From contig JAGBVR010000009.1 of the NCBI GenBank assembly GCA_017630215.1, positions 1-64,000 of the forward strand: a stretch of DNA of 64,000 nt. Direction: 5' to 3'. The DNA is from Bacteroidales bacterium. GTDB lineage: Bacteria > Bacteroidota > Bacteroidia > Bacteroidales > UBA932. Position numbers and translations under genes: made by a program. Within the stretch, counting starts at the first letter, position 1. Each line of letters begins with the position of its first letter. The notes under the pieces are model-generated. The model saw nothing but the letters and a program-made list of their open reading frames with translations, searched no databases and had not been told where the DNA came from. Positions 7,348-14,009 of the stretch are shown here, one piece after another.

Positions 7348-7920
7348 TTAACCTACCAACCCATAGCTTCTGAGTTCCTGACGAAATCTGCAGACCTTAG
7401 TCTTGACGGTGTTTTCATTGCAGCCAAGAACGATAGCCATATCCTTATATGGCACTCCGTCAAGGAGCATGTATGCAAGTTCTCTGCTCTCTGGCTTGAG
7501 ATTACCTATCACTCGCCAGATTTTTCTTTCCTCCTCCTGCTGGATGACCTTTCTGTCGGCCGATGCAGAATCATAGGCAGAACGCTCGTCGTAATCTCTG
7601 TCCTGTGGGAGAGCGCAGTATCTGCCACGACGCTTGTTGGTCTGACTAGCGCAGTCTAAGACAGAGTTCCTACAGATGCGATATACCCAGCCGTCGAAGT
7701 TGCCTCCAGGTCTGAATGAACCGCTCTTGTCGGAAATCTTGATGTAGGTATCATGAATGAGGTCCTCTATGTCTTGATCGGAGAGGATAGAGTAGAATTT
7801 ACCCGCCATAAGACGGATGTTCTTGGTTACTGTGTGGTAGAGATAATCTCCGAAGAGATCGACGCTGGTACCCTTGAGGGCACGACTAGGGACAAAGGAA
7901 GTACTAATCATGTCTGTCAA
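7348..7920 (-). CDS. ECF-type RNA polymerase sigma factor
   Basis: 190 residues with both sigma regions of ECF factors. Region 2 runs from about 25 to 95 (DLFGDYLYHTVTKNIRLMAGKF, DIEDLIHDTYIKI, FDGWVYRICRNSVLDC). Region 4 is about 130-185 (LKPESRELAYMLLDGVPYKDMAIVLGCNENTVKTKVCRFRQELR), a typical helix-turn-helix. No anti-sigma gene of known type is next to it; a repeat protein follows. A TGTAAC-17 nt-GTA motif lies at 8107-8082, in the right place to be its own target promoter. The same motif appears upstream of at least twelve other transcription units here, so I infer that it is the factor for this regulon. A housekeeping-type -7 element at 8147-8140 may provide basal expression. Confidence 0.88.
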   Translation of the reverse strand: MTDMISTSFVPSRALKGTSVDLFGDYLYHTVTKNIRLMAGKFYSILSDQDIEDLIHDTYIKISDKSGSFRPGGNFDGWVYRICRNSVLDCASQTNKRRGRYCALPQDRDYDERSAYDSASADRKVIQQEEERKIWRVIGNLKPESRELAYMLLDGVPYKDMAIVLGCNENTVKTKVCRFRQELRSYGLVG

Positions 7921-8081
7921 TGATTAAAAAGTAATGGTGATCGAAGCCTCACCATATTGGCTTGTTTCTGGTGTTGTGGCCGAAAAACAAAACGACAGGC
8001 GGCCAATCCTGAAAACAGAACCTTACTTGATCATTGACTTTTAATTGTTAGACTTTAATTTTCCCTATAACTATATATCTA

Positions 8082-8107
8082 TACTCCGCACAGGCGGAAA
8101 GGTTACA
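8082..8107 (-). promoter_or_regulatory. ECF-type autoregulatory promoter
   Basis: On the minus strand: TGTAAC (8107-8102), 17 nt, GTATAGATA (-10, from 8084). The start would be near 8075, giving a ~155-nt leader before the sigma-factor ATG at 7920. Autoregulation is usual for ECF factors. Confidence 0.7.
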
Positions 8108-8139
8108 ACGAATTTTGACTTTTTTCTTGATTTCTTCAG

Positions 8140-8147
8140 CAAAGGTA
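8140..8147 (-). promoter_or_regulatory. Housekeeping -7 element (second sigma-gene promoter)
   Basis: TACCTTTG on the minus strand matches TAnnTTTG. It lies upstream of the ECF-type promoter and could supply basal transcription of the sigma gene. The -33 element is not obvious. Confidence 0.45.
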
Positions 8148-8166
8148 TGAAATCGGAATATCTTCG

Positions 8167-8307
8167 TCAAATAAAAATTTCAGACCGATATGACTGATCA
8201 GTATCGGTCTGAAAATCAACGTTCTTGACCTGACTTACAATAGAAGCGTAGTCCGCTTCATCTACTGTGAAAACATTTCCACACTTTGGGCATTTAAGTT
8301 CCTTCAT
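8167..8307 (-). CDS. 46-residue protein resembling the N-terminus of DUF2130 proteins
   Basis: Reads MKELKCPKCGNVFTVDEADY, then ASIVSQVKNVDF and a short unrelated tail ending in TGA. The CPxC Zn-ribbon half and the following helix match the first ~30 residues of DUF2130-family proteins, which are normally about 400 residues, so this is a truncated copy or a very short derivative. Its last codons run through a strong hairpin (TCAGACCGATA / TATCGGTCTGA, 8191-8218), where the parent reading frame seems to be lost. It has an ECF-type promoter about 30 nt upstream, arguing that it is still expressed. Confidence 0.5.
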   Translation of the reverse strand: MKELKCPKCGNVFTVDEADYASIVSQVKNVDFQTDTDQSYRSEIFI

Positions 8308-8344
8308 ATGCTACTCGTTTTATATTGACTTGTTAATATGATTG

Positions 8345-8370
8345 TACCACCCGTTTTGGAAATGGTTACA
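8345..8370 (-). promoter_or_regulatory. ECF-type promoter motif
   Basis: Minus strand TGTAAC (8370-8365), 17 nt, GTACAATCAT (-10, from 8347). It points at the small DUF2130-like ORF and lies between that ORF and the UvrD-type helicase gene, which ends at 8387. Confidence 0.65.
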
Positions 8371-8386
8371 GAAATTCTTAAAAAAT

Positions 8387-10561
8387 CTAGATTTTCTGCA
8401 ATTTATCCGATTTCAGTGACCTGAGTCCGCTCTCGAAGAACTCGACCTCGCAGTAGTCACCATCATCATAGACATTACGGATAATGCCAGCTCCAAAGTG
8501 AGCGTGCTCGACCTGATCTCCTTCAATCAGTCCTTTTCTCTCCACCTGAATAGTCAGGCCACATTCCGCATCCATGGACCTGCAGAAGCTGCATGCCCTG
8601 TTCCAAAGACTCTCATCCATGTCACCTTCCGTCACAAAGAGGTTCTCCTTGATCTCGCGTATGAACCTAGATGGTAGCTTGTCGAATCCACCCTGTACCG
8701 AGTAACCTTCAGATTCCGTGAGGAACAATTTCCTCTCAGCTCTGGTGACCGCCACGTACATCAGTCTTCTCTCTTCCTCCATTGCCTTCTTCTTGCGTTC
8801 GCGTACGCTCCTCTTATTAGGAAGTACTCCTTCATTAAGACCGGCAATGAAGACATATGGGAATTCCAGTCCCTTAGCCTGGTGGATGGTCATTACCCTT
8901 ACGAAGTTCTTGTCCTTCTGGTAGTCGGCGTTGGTATAGAGAGCCACATCCTGAAGGTATGTCTCAAGAGTGATGTCATCCTCCTTGTGGTCGTTCTCAT
9001 ATGTCTTGATGGACTGGATGAGCTCGTTCAGATTCTCAAGTCTCTCTTCCTGCTCGTCATTACGATACAGCTCATTCAGACCGCTGTTGGCCAGAAGGTA
9101 CTCCAGAAGATTGCTGATGGTCATTCCACCTTCAGAGAGTTTCCTTGCGTTGTCAATCAGTTCAATGAACTTCAGCACAGGCTCCTTTGCATAGGTCTTC
9201 GACGTGGAGAGTTCACGAAGGGCTTCGAACAGGCTGCATCCGCATTGCTCGGATATGGTCATGATGCGCTCCATAGCCTTCTTGCCCAGCTTTCTTGAAG
9301 GGACATTCACTATACGCTTGAATGCCAGATCGTCGTCCGTACCCACCAGTCTGAGATAGCTGAGCGAGTCCTTGATCTCTTTCCTCTCGAAGAAACGCAC
9401 TCCTCCCCAGATGACATAACTGATCTTGTTGCGCATGAACGACTGTTCTATGGCACGGGTCAGATAGGATGACCTGACAAGTACTGCAAAGTCAGACAGA
9501 GCTGCGCCAGTCTCTGTTATATTCAGTATCTGCTTTGATGTCCAGTCTGCTTCCATCCTGTCATCCTTCGCGTGGAAGTGAGTGATTTTGTCACCCTCTC
9601 CGCTATATGTGTAAAGGTCCTTCTTTATACGCTCGTCATTATGCTCGATGATGGAATTGGCAGCATCCAGGATATTTGCAGTTGACCTGTAGTTCTGGGC
9701 CATGATGATGTCGGTCTGCGGATTGCAGTTCAGGAACTGCGGCAGGTCTGCACCTCTCCATTCATAGATGGTCTGGTCCGGATCTCCCACAAGGAAGAGA
9801 TTGCCATGCTTAGCGCAGAGTGTCTCGTAGATCTTCCAGTCAAGGCAGTTGCAGTCCTGCACCTCGTCAACCATGACGTAGTTCATCTTCCTCTGCCACT
9901 TCTCTCTTACTTCAGGGAAGTTGTCGAGGATATAGATAGTAAGGAATATAAGGTCGTCAAAGTCCAGTGACAGGTATTTCTTCTCTCTGGTGATGGTGCT
10001 CTTGAAGAGTCCGAGGTGGTTCTCTCCGTAAGTCTTGGTAAGCAAAGCAGCTGTTTCAGATGAGAATGAGCCTGTTGCCCCAGGCAGAAGGAATGCTCTG
10101 ATGTATTCCTCTCCTGCCATTGCCTTGCTCTTGTAGAAGGTCTTCAGAAACCTCTCGACTGTAGATTCCTTTCTCTCTAGCCCGTTCTCTTCGTGAGCTT
10201 CCTTGGCTATGGCTTTCATGTCCTCTTCGTCAAGAATCTGGAATGTCTTTGGATAGCCGAGTCTGAAGATCTCCTCTCTGAGGAACTTCACGCAGAAGGA
10301 GTGGATCGTGCAGATGAAGTCACTGGCATAATCACCACCGATAAGGCGGTTGATCCTGTTGCGCATTTCCTGTGCGGCCTTATTGGTGAAGGTCAGGCAT
10401 AGAATGTTACCTGGATCGATTCCAAGTTCATCGACCAGGTACGCGTACCTGTATGCCAGTACGCGTGTTTTGCCGGATCCTGCTCCGGCAATGATCCTTA
10501 CTCTGCCTTCCGTTGTCTTGACTGCCTCCAGCTGCTTGTCGTTCAGTCCTCTAAGTTCCAT
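8387..10561 (-). CDS. UvrD/PcrA-type 3'-5' DNA helicase
   Basis: 724 residues, superfamily 1A. Visible motifs: Walker A GAGSGKTRV (~26-34), CLTFTNKAAQEM (Ia), VMVDEVQDCN (Walker B, ~229-238), QTIYEWRGAD (III), QNYRSTANIL (IV), TIHQAKGLEFPYVF (V) and YVAVTRAERKLF (VI). The C-terminus, GAGIIRNVYDDGDYCEVEF, matches the Tudor-like domain by which PcrA/UvrD bind RNA polymerase. It is full-length and intact. The family works in mismatch and excision repair, clearing of RecA filaments and replication conflicts. It has a housekeeping-type promoter upstream and is otherwise unlinked to its neighbours. Confidence 0.92.
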   Translation of the reverse strand: MELRGLNDKQLEAVKTTEGRVRIIAGAGSGKTRVLAYRYAYLVDELGIDPGNILCLTFTNKAAQEMRNRINRLIGGDYASDFICTIHSFCVKFLREEIFRLGYPKTFQILDEEDMKAIAKEAHEENGLERKESTVERFLKTFYKSKAMAGEEYIRAFLLPGATGSFSSETAALLTKTYGENHLGLFKSTITREKKYLSLDFDDLIFLTIYILDNFPEVREKWQRKMNYVMVDEVQDCNCLDWKIYETLCAKHGNLFLVGDPDQTIYEWRGADLPQFLNCNPQTDIIMAQNYRSTANILDAANSIIEHNDERIKKDLYTYSGEGDKITHFHAKDDRMEADWTSKQILNITETGAALSDFAVLVRSSYLTRAIEQSFMRNKISYVIWGGVRFFERKEIKDSLSYLRLVGTDDDLAFKRIVNVPSRKLGKKAMERIMTISEQCGCSLFEALRELSTSKTYAKEPVLKFIELIDNARKLSEGGMTISNLLEYLLANSGLNELYRNDEQEERLENLNELIQSIKTYENDHKEDDITLETYLQDVALYTNADYQKDKNFVRVMTIHQAKGLEFPYVFIAGLNEGVLPNKRSVRERKKKAMEEERRLMYVAVTRAERKLFLTESEGYSVQGGFDKLPSRFIREIKENLFVTEGDMDESLWNRACSFCRSMDAECGLTIQVERKGLIEGDQVEHAHFGAGIIRNVYDDGDYCEVEFFESGLRSLKSDKLQKI

Positions 10562-10637
10562 ATCTTATCCTATAGGATTACAAATTTACCAATTCTAACT
10601 TGAAAGTCATATCCATTTGGATACAATTTCACGAGTG

Positions 10638-10645
10638 CAAAATTA
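10638..10645 (-). promoter_or_regulatory. Housekeeping -7 element for the UvrD-type helicase
   Basis: TAATTTTG on the minus strand (TAnnTTTG), about 75 nt upstream of the ATG at 10561. Confidence 0.5.
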
Positions 10646-10680
10646 TATAGACAAAGTGCCAAACCACAGCACAAGTAGAG

Positions 10681-11115
10681 CTATCTATCGATAATCCAAC
10701 AAAGAATCATCTCCCAGCGTTTAGGCTGGAACTTGGGATTCAGAAACTCTACCTTCTTGAACCTGTCGTCTACATTTATACCGAACTCTCTCTTGATTCT
10801 TCTTACCTGTCTCCTGAAATACCTGCCGTGTCCTAGAAGACCATCATGCTTTCGCCCGTCTATCCTATGGTTATACAGATGAATCATCTCATGGACCAGG
10901 ACATCCCTTAGTAGTGTCTCGTTCCACTTCACGCAGGTGCCTATCCATATTCTGTCCTTAGGCTTGCCCTTTCGGTCAACACGATTACTATATGCGCCAA
11001 GAAAGCCTGTGGTCTTAGGGAATAGGTGGAACTCGCATTCGCCCAGTACTCCGCTGAAGTATTTCTGATTATACTCATTGAAACGTTCTTTGATGAGCTC
11101 TTTGGTTATTTTCAT
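10681..11115 (-). CDS. SprT-like zinc metalloprotease-fold protein
   Basis: 144 residues with a SprT/Spartan-like zincin core. The HEMIH motif (~75-79) gives HExxH, and downstream histidines (RKHDG, LLGHG) supply a third zinc ligand. The N-terminus (LIKERFNEYNQKYFSGVL) is the usual SprT start. Bacterial SprT-like proteins are poorly studied; eukaryotic Spartan degrades DNA-protein crosslinks. It is located upstream of the UvrD-type helicase on the same strand, about 120 nt away, so a DNA-repair role is a reasonable inference. It lacks the C-terminal zinc ribbon of longer SprT proteins. Confidence 0.82.
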   Translation of the reverse strand: MKITKELIKERFNEYNQKYFSGVLGECEFHLFPKTTGFLGAYSNRVDRKGKPKDRIWIGTCVKWNETLLRDVLVHEMIHLYNHRIDGRKHDGLLGHGRYFRRQVRRIKREFGINVDDRFKKVEFLNPKFQPKRWEMILCWIIDR

Positions 11116-11154
11116 CTGAGACTTAGATAAAGGGTTTCTTATCTATACCGCGAA

Positions 11155-11335
11155 GAAGATGGTTAGTTACATCTTCCTGGGCAGACAAGGATGGTGTCGA
11201 GCATCAGAATCTCGAGATATGTCCCTCCGGCGAATCTGCCGGAACTTGCTAGCCGATCGGCGCGGAGGAGCGTTGCGAAACGTGAACCTCCATCATTCAA
11301 GGTCATCTGAATTCTTTCAGGTGGCCTTTCTTTTT
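11155..11335 (+). ncRNA. Structured RNA of unknown class with intrinsic terminator
   Basis: No ORF of interest spans this gap. From 5' to 3' there is a perfect 7-bp hairpin (GAAGATG 11155-11161 / CATCTTC 11170-11176), then a multibranch domain closed by GATGG (~11191) and CCATC (~11290). Inside it are CCGGC/GCCGG and GCCGATCGGC hairpins and a GGAGG...CCTCC arm capped by a GCGA tetraloop (CGTTGCGAAACG). A 13-bp terminator hairpin plus TTTCTTTTT follows (11299-11335). This is more structure than a leader needs. It matches no riboswitch or housekeeping RNA I recognise. The promoter is not clear. An ECF-type motif follows at once. Confidence 0.55.
11299..11335 (+). terminator. Intrinsic terminator
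   Basis: 13-bp stem including G-U pairs, AAGGTCATCTGAA against TTCAGGTGGCCTT, then TTTCTTTTT. It ends the structured RNA and insulates it from the next ECF-type promoter. Confidence 0.8.
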
Positions 11336-11345
11336 GGTCAAACTC

Positions 11346-11375
11346 TGTAACCGCTTGCCGAGATAGGTGTAGATA
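11346..11375 (+). promoter_or_regulatory. ECF-type promoter motif (distal) for the micropeptide cluster
   Basis: TGTAAC (11346-11351), 17 nt, GTAGATAC (from 11369). Points at 11486-12138. Confidence 0.6.
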
Positions 11376-11428
11376 CTAAGGAGCACCTGCTAAATAAACG
11401 TCAGATGTGAAATTTTTTCGCACCGGGA

Positions 11429-11458
11429 TGTAACAATTCCAAAAGCTGGTGTAAATAA
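11429..11458 (+). promoter_or_regulatory. ECF-type promoter motif (proximal) for the micropeptide cluster
   Basis: TGTAAC (11429-11434), 16 nt, GTAAATAA (from 11451). The start would be near 11463, 23 nt before the ATG at 11486. Two tandem copies suggest strong dependence on this signal. Confidence 0.65.
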
Positions 11459-11485
11459 CACAAACGAACAAAACAAAAGACAGAC

Positions 11486-11779
11486 ATGAAACATTGTGAA
11501 ACAAAGTACATCAAGAATCAGACAAGAAGAATTTCTGATGAAAGGTTGAATTTTAAAGGCGGAATTGCACTTGGTGATGTGGACATCTTTATCGATGGCG
11601 GAAAAACCCGTAACAAGGTCAGAAGAATCGTCGAGAAGAGAGTGAGTCAGGACTACTGGAGACAAGCCTTAAAGAAAAATCCTGATAATAGCGGCAGATA
11701 CCGCACACGCCACCATGTGTCAAATCATATGAAGAATATTTACGGCGAAGTCCCAAGTGGATATAGCTATGCATGCTAA
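11486..11779 (+). CDS. Basic hypothetical protein
   Basis: 97 residues, strongly basic (many Lys and Arg, for example RRISDERLNFK, RNKVRRIVEKR, RYRTRHHVSNH), with no signal peptide or membrane segment and no recognised family. A nucleic-acid-binding role is conceivable from the charge but not shown. It is first in an apparent transcription unit driven by two ECF-type motifs and followed by three micropeptide ORFs and a terminator. The minus-strand ORFs overlapping it lack a promoter. Confidence 0.65.
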   Translation: MKHCETKYIKNQTRRISDERLNFKGGIALGDVDIFIDGGKTRNKVRRIVEKRVSQDYWRQALKKNPDNSGRYRTRHHVSNHMKNIYGEVPSGYSYAC

Positions 11780-11802
11780 TATAACCCAAAAACTTGAACG
11801 AC

Positions 11803-11910
11803 ATGAGAACAACAGCTAAACTCATTTTGGCGGGTACCCTCATCATTGCGGGTACCGCACTTGGCAGTAGGGCGCTGACATCAGCAGCAAAGGTGGTTGC
11901 AGGATTCTAA
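11803..11910 (+). CDS. 35-residue hydrophobic micropeptide
   Basis: MRTTAKLILAGTLIIAGTAL and then GSRALTSAAKVVAGF, ending TAA. One hydrophobic segment (about 6-21) between basic ends could be a transmembrane helix or a leader-like peptide. It starts 24 nt after the preceding gene and is followed 13 nt later by the next micropeptide. The length and composition are like small toxic or membrane-active peptides, but no family is recognised. Confidence 0.5.
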   Translation: MRTTAKLILAGTLIIAGTALGSRALTSAAKVVAGF

Positions 11911-11923
11911 AGAAGGAGGTACT

Positions 11924-12067
11924 ATGCTAGGAAAGATTGCAGGAAAACTAGGGCCCGAACTCTTCGAGCTCTGCAAGGTAGCAGGAGAAGCTATGGCCGA
12001 CTTCTTGGATAAGGCGGTGGACAAGGTATTCGATCATCTTGAAGGGAAAAAAGGAGGTGAGTCATGA
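11924..12067 (+). CDS. 47-residue amphipathic micropeptide
   Basis: MLGKIAGKLGPELFELCKVA, GEAMADFLDKAVDKVFDHLE and a short GKKGGES tail. It is predicted almost entirely helical and amphipathic, with one Cys. The start is preceded by AGAAGGAGGT, a full Shine-Dalgarno sequence, which is unusual in Bacteroidota. The stop overlaps the next ATG (ATGA). It could be a phenol-soluble-modulin-like, bacteriocin-like or chaperone-anchoring peptide; nothing decides between these. Confidence 0.55.
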   Translation: MLGKIAGKLGPELFELCKVAGEAMADFLDKAVDKVFDHLEGKKGGES

Positions 12068-12138
12068 TCATACACGACGAAAGTACAATACGCATGATGT
12101 TGCGGTTGTTCAGAAGATTAGGCAAATGGTGGTTCTAG
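12064..12138 (+). CDS. 24-residue cationic Trp-rich micropeptide
   Basis: MIIHDESTIRMMLRLFRRLG and then KWWF, ending TAG. The C-terminal half is strongly cationic, amphipathic and Trp-rich, like membrane-active peptides. It has a perfect AGGAGGTGA Shine-Dalgarno and a 4-nt overlap with the previous ORF, and is followed by a strong terminator at 12158-12191. Existence as a protein is supported by coupling and the Shine-Dalgarno, not by homology. Confidence 0.5.
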   Translation: MIIHDESTIRMMLRLFRRLGKWWF

Positions 12139-12157
12139 CGTGAGACCATCATTGTCC

Positions 12158-12191
12158 GGGCGGGGATTCGATAAGGAATCTCCGCCCTTTT
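12158..12191 (+). terminator. Intrinsic terminator of the micropeptide cluster
   Basis: GGGCGGGGATTC / GAATCTCCGCCC stem followed by TTTT. Confidence 0.85.
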
Positions 12192-12192
12192 A

Positions 12193-12480
12193 TTAGGCAA
12201 TAGTTGTAATGTCTTCTCCCCAAGAAACAATATTGCCGCCATCAATAACGCTTTCGGAATTTGCTGCTTCTTCAATCAGCTCATTTATAGTTTTTTTAAC
12301 GTAGAGATTGCAACAACAATGGTCGTGCAGTCTGTAATTTGAACAAGGACATTTTGTGTCTTCCCCTGTATTGCTTGAAGGACAGTGGCCATCATTACGA
12401 GATATGCCCTTAGTGATTTCAGACACAATGTTTTCATTTGGATTAAGCTTCCAAGTGTAATCTTTGATAAAATATTCCAT
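12193..12480 (-). CDS. Ferredoxin-thioredoxin-reductase-like Fe-S protein
   Basis: 95 residues from the ATG at 12480; the upstream ATG at 12510 adds ten residues with no family match. The Cys pattern GHCPSS, DTKCPCSNYR and HCCCNLYVK resembles the catalytic beta subunit of ferredoxin:thioredoxin reductase, which holds a 4Fe-4S cluster and a redox disulfide. The first CPC of the family reads CPS here, so the redox cysteine set is altered. Stand-alone copies are frequent in anaerobes and in mobile DNA. The partner thioredoxin is not in this window. Confidence 0.65.
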   Translation of the reverse strand: MEYFIKDYTWKLNPNENIVSEITKGISRNDGHCPSSNTGEDTKCPCSNYRLHDHCCCNLYVKKTINELIEEAANSESVIDGGNIVSWGEDITTIA

Positions 12481-12534
12481 ATGAGGACTTTTGAGTTGCT
12501 TTGTCAACAACGAAGTTAACGATTTTCTTCTTAA

Positions 12535-13074
12535 TTATCTCATTGTTTGCGCAGCAATTCTATATAATCCGTCGGTTCCCCTTCTGATGATGTATCTCTC
12601 TGCAGTTCTTTTTCCAAGCCTATCTGTAATCTTTCTCTTGATTCTGGATACATTGGTGTACCACGATACCTTTTCCTCGTCGCAGATTCCTTCGACAGCG
12701 TCCTCGATGAGTCCTTTGTTATCATAGACCATCTGGGATCCGTAGATCTCGCATAGCTCGTCCCAGTATCTCCATAGTTCATCTGCATTGATGCCGTCTG
12801 GATATCTCAGGAAAAGGATGTACAGAGTCCTTTCCATAGGGGTGAGCTTGATCCTTACGTTGCCCTCATCAGGGAGTACGAGCATGCCGGTGGAGTCAAT
12901 GTATGCTCTACCTGATTTGTCTTCTTCAATGAGCAGGGAGTCAATCTCCTTGTCGGTTGCTCCTTTGGTTCTGAGTTGCTTGAGAAGTGATTTGATCTGT
13001 GCGACGATCGATGCCGCATCTTCATCCATCATGAGGCCGCCTCTCATAGGAAGCGCCACTTCTATTGTTTCCAT
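12535..13074 (-). CDS. Winged-helix hypothetical protein
   Basis: 179 residues. The central part, KLTPMERTLYILFLRYPDGI, and the end, VSRIKRKITDRLGKRTAERYIIRRGTDGLYRI, have the layout of an OmpR-like winged helix (a recognition helix then a beta-wing). No receiver domain is present. A family of such stand-alone proteins exists in Bacteroides, with unknown targets. It has a ~230-nt leader from a housekeeping-type promoter (13322-13315), longer than usual and with hairpins. Confidence 0.65.
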   Translation of the reverse strand: METIEVALPMRGGLMMDEDAASIVAQIKSLLKQLRTKGATDKEIDSLLIEEDKSGRAYIDSTGMLVLPDEGNVRIKLTPMERTLYILFLRYPDGINADELWRYWDELCEIYGSQMVYDNKGLIEDAVEGICDEEKVSWYTNVSRIKRKITDRLGKRTAERYIIRRGTDGLYRIAAQTMR

Positions 13075-13322
13075 TTTTAGTCTTGCGTTTGCGGACTGGC
13101 CGCTGTGATTGATTGGGATTGTGCCTTGAGACCTGCAAGGCTACAGAGAAATCCCTCAAAGGGGATTAGCGATTGCCGCGACTAAATCGATGGAATGAAT
13201 TTTGGCGTACAGATCCAGATACGGCAAAGCCAGCACATCGGCGATTATTGCTGTGCTGACAACTGAATATGTTGTGGTTCCGTATCATGAATACTGTTTT
13301 CTGTTTTACGAGTGCAAAGATA
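13075..13322 (-). promoter_or_regulatory. Long 5' leader and promoter of the winged-helix gene
   Basis: TATCTTTG (minus strand, 13322-13315) is a -7 element just downstream of the tRNA cluster. The ~230-nt leader contains two hairpins, GTCAGCACA/TGTGCTGGC (~13226-13261) and ATCCC/GGGAT (~13150-13170), and no ORF. It may be regulatory; no riboswitch class is recognised. Confidence 0.4.
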
Positions 13323-13338
13323 TATAAAAATTAAATAG

Positions 13339-13410
13339 CGGGAACAGGAAGGATCGAACTTCCGACACACGGGTTAACAGCCCGCTGCTCTGCCACTGAG
13401 CTACGCTCCC
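13339..13410 (-). tRNA. tRNA-Asn(GTT)
   Basis: Cloverleaf complete: acceptor GGGAGCG with TGTTCCC, D arm GCTCAGTGGCAGAGC, anticodon loop CTGTTAA (GTT) and T arm GGAAG-TTCGATC-CTTCC. Discriminator G, no encoded CCA. Last gene of a six-tRNA minus-strand operon. Confidence 0.95.
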
Positions 13411-13419
13411 ATAAAATTG

Positions 13420-13492
13420 AGCCAGGAGCAGGATTCGAACCTGCGAGTAGCGGTTTTGCAGACCGCCGTGTTAGCCACTTCACCATCCGGGC
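13420..13492 (-). tRNA. tRNA-Cys(GCA)
   Basis: Acceptor GCCCGGA with TCCTGGC, anticodon loop CTGCAAA (GCA), T arm with GGTTCGAATCC. Discriminator T, no encoded CCA. Confidence 0.93.
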
Positions 13493-13498
13493 ATTTTG

Positions 13499-13583
13499 CG
13501 GAAACGGAAAGATTCGAACTTTCGAGCCCCGAAGGACTGCCTCCTTAGCAGAGAGGTGGTTTCGACCGCTCACCCACGCTTCC
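13499..13583 (-). tRNA. tRNA-Ser(GCT)
   Basis: Acceptor GGAAGCG with CGTTTCC, anticodon loop CTGCTAA (GCT), a long class II variable arm (GTCCTTCGGGGCT) and T loop TTCGAAT. Discriminator G. Confidence 0.93.
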
Positions 13584-13591
13584 ATTGTTTG

Positions 13592-13666
13592 GGTGAAGAA
13601 CGGGCTTCGAACCCGTGACCTCCGGATCCACAATCCGGCGTTCTGACCAGCTGAACTATCATCACC
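13592..13666 (-). tRNA. tRNA-His(GTG)
   Basis: The extra 5' G(-1) typical of tRNA-His is present (GGTGATGA). Anticodon loop TTGTGGA (GTG), T arm ACGGG-TTCGAAG-CCCGT. One T-T mismatch in the acceptor stem (position 5). Confidence 0.9.
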
Positions 13667-13672
13667 ATGTTG

Positions 13673-13745
13673 TGGAGTCTCGTGGAATCGAACCACGTTC
13701 TCAGGATTTTCAGTCCTGCGCATACACCTGGTCTGCCCAAACTCC
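13673..13745 (-). tRNA. tRNA-Phe(GAA)
   Basis: Acceptor GGAGTTT with AGACTCC, discriminator A, anticodon loop CTGAAAA (GAA), T arm CGTGG-TTCGATT-CCACG. The D arm (GGGCAGACCAGGTGTATGC) departs from the usual GCTC..GAGC pattern. Confidence 0.88.
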
Positions 13746-13751
13746 ATTTTG

Positions 13752-13823
13752 TGTTCCTGTGAGGACTCGAACCTCAATTCCAAGCTTCGTAGGCTAGTGT
13801 CCTATCCATTGGACGACAGGAAC
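13752..13823 (-). tRNA. tRNA-Arg(ACG)
   Basis: Acceptor GTTCCTG with CAGGAAC, discriminator A, anticodon loop CTACGAA (ACG), T arm TGAGG-TTCGAGT-CCTCA. One mismatch in the anticodon stem. First gene of the six-tRNA operon. Confidence 0.9.
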
Positions 13824-13841
13824 CTTTTTCATTTGACATTG

Positions 13842-13849
13842 CAAAGGTA
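13842..13849 (-). promoter_or_regulatory. Promoter of the six-tRNA operon
   Basis: TACCTTTG (-7) on the minus strand, with TTTC 20 nt further upstream as a weak -33 element. The first tRNA starts at 13823. Confidence 0.65.
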
Positions 13850-13904
13850 TAATGGGACGCTTTCTTAATGAAATCTCTGCAAGACTTGCAGAAATGATAT
13901 GACT

Positions 13905-13998
13905 GGCAGCACCTTCAAAAGTCCCTCATAGTGGCAGCGAGCATACAACCAGTGGGTATGCTCACCTTATCATGGCCACTACTTCGCACGATGCTGCC
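13905..13998 (-). ncRNA. Nested-hairpin RNA element downstream of rtcB
   Basis: Between rtcB and the tRNA operon, three nested stems: GGCAGCA/TGCTGCC (13998-13992 with 13911-13905), AGTGGC/GCCACT, and an 8-bp inner GAGCATAC/GTATGCTC. There is no T-run, so it is not a plain intrinsic terminator. It may be the processed 3' end of the RNA-repair operon or a separate small RNA. It lacks the TGCCGTAG motif of the Y-like RNAs. Confidence 0.45.
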
Positions 13999-14009
13999 CG
14001 TCAGAATCA

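Noticed and set aside
13331..13783. 150-codon minus-strand ORF across the tRNA cluster
   Set aside because: It is the translation of tRNA genes and has no start signal or coding bias.
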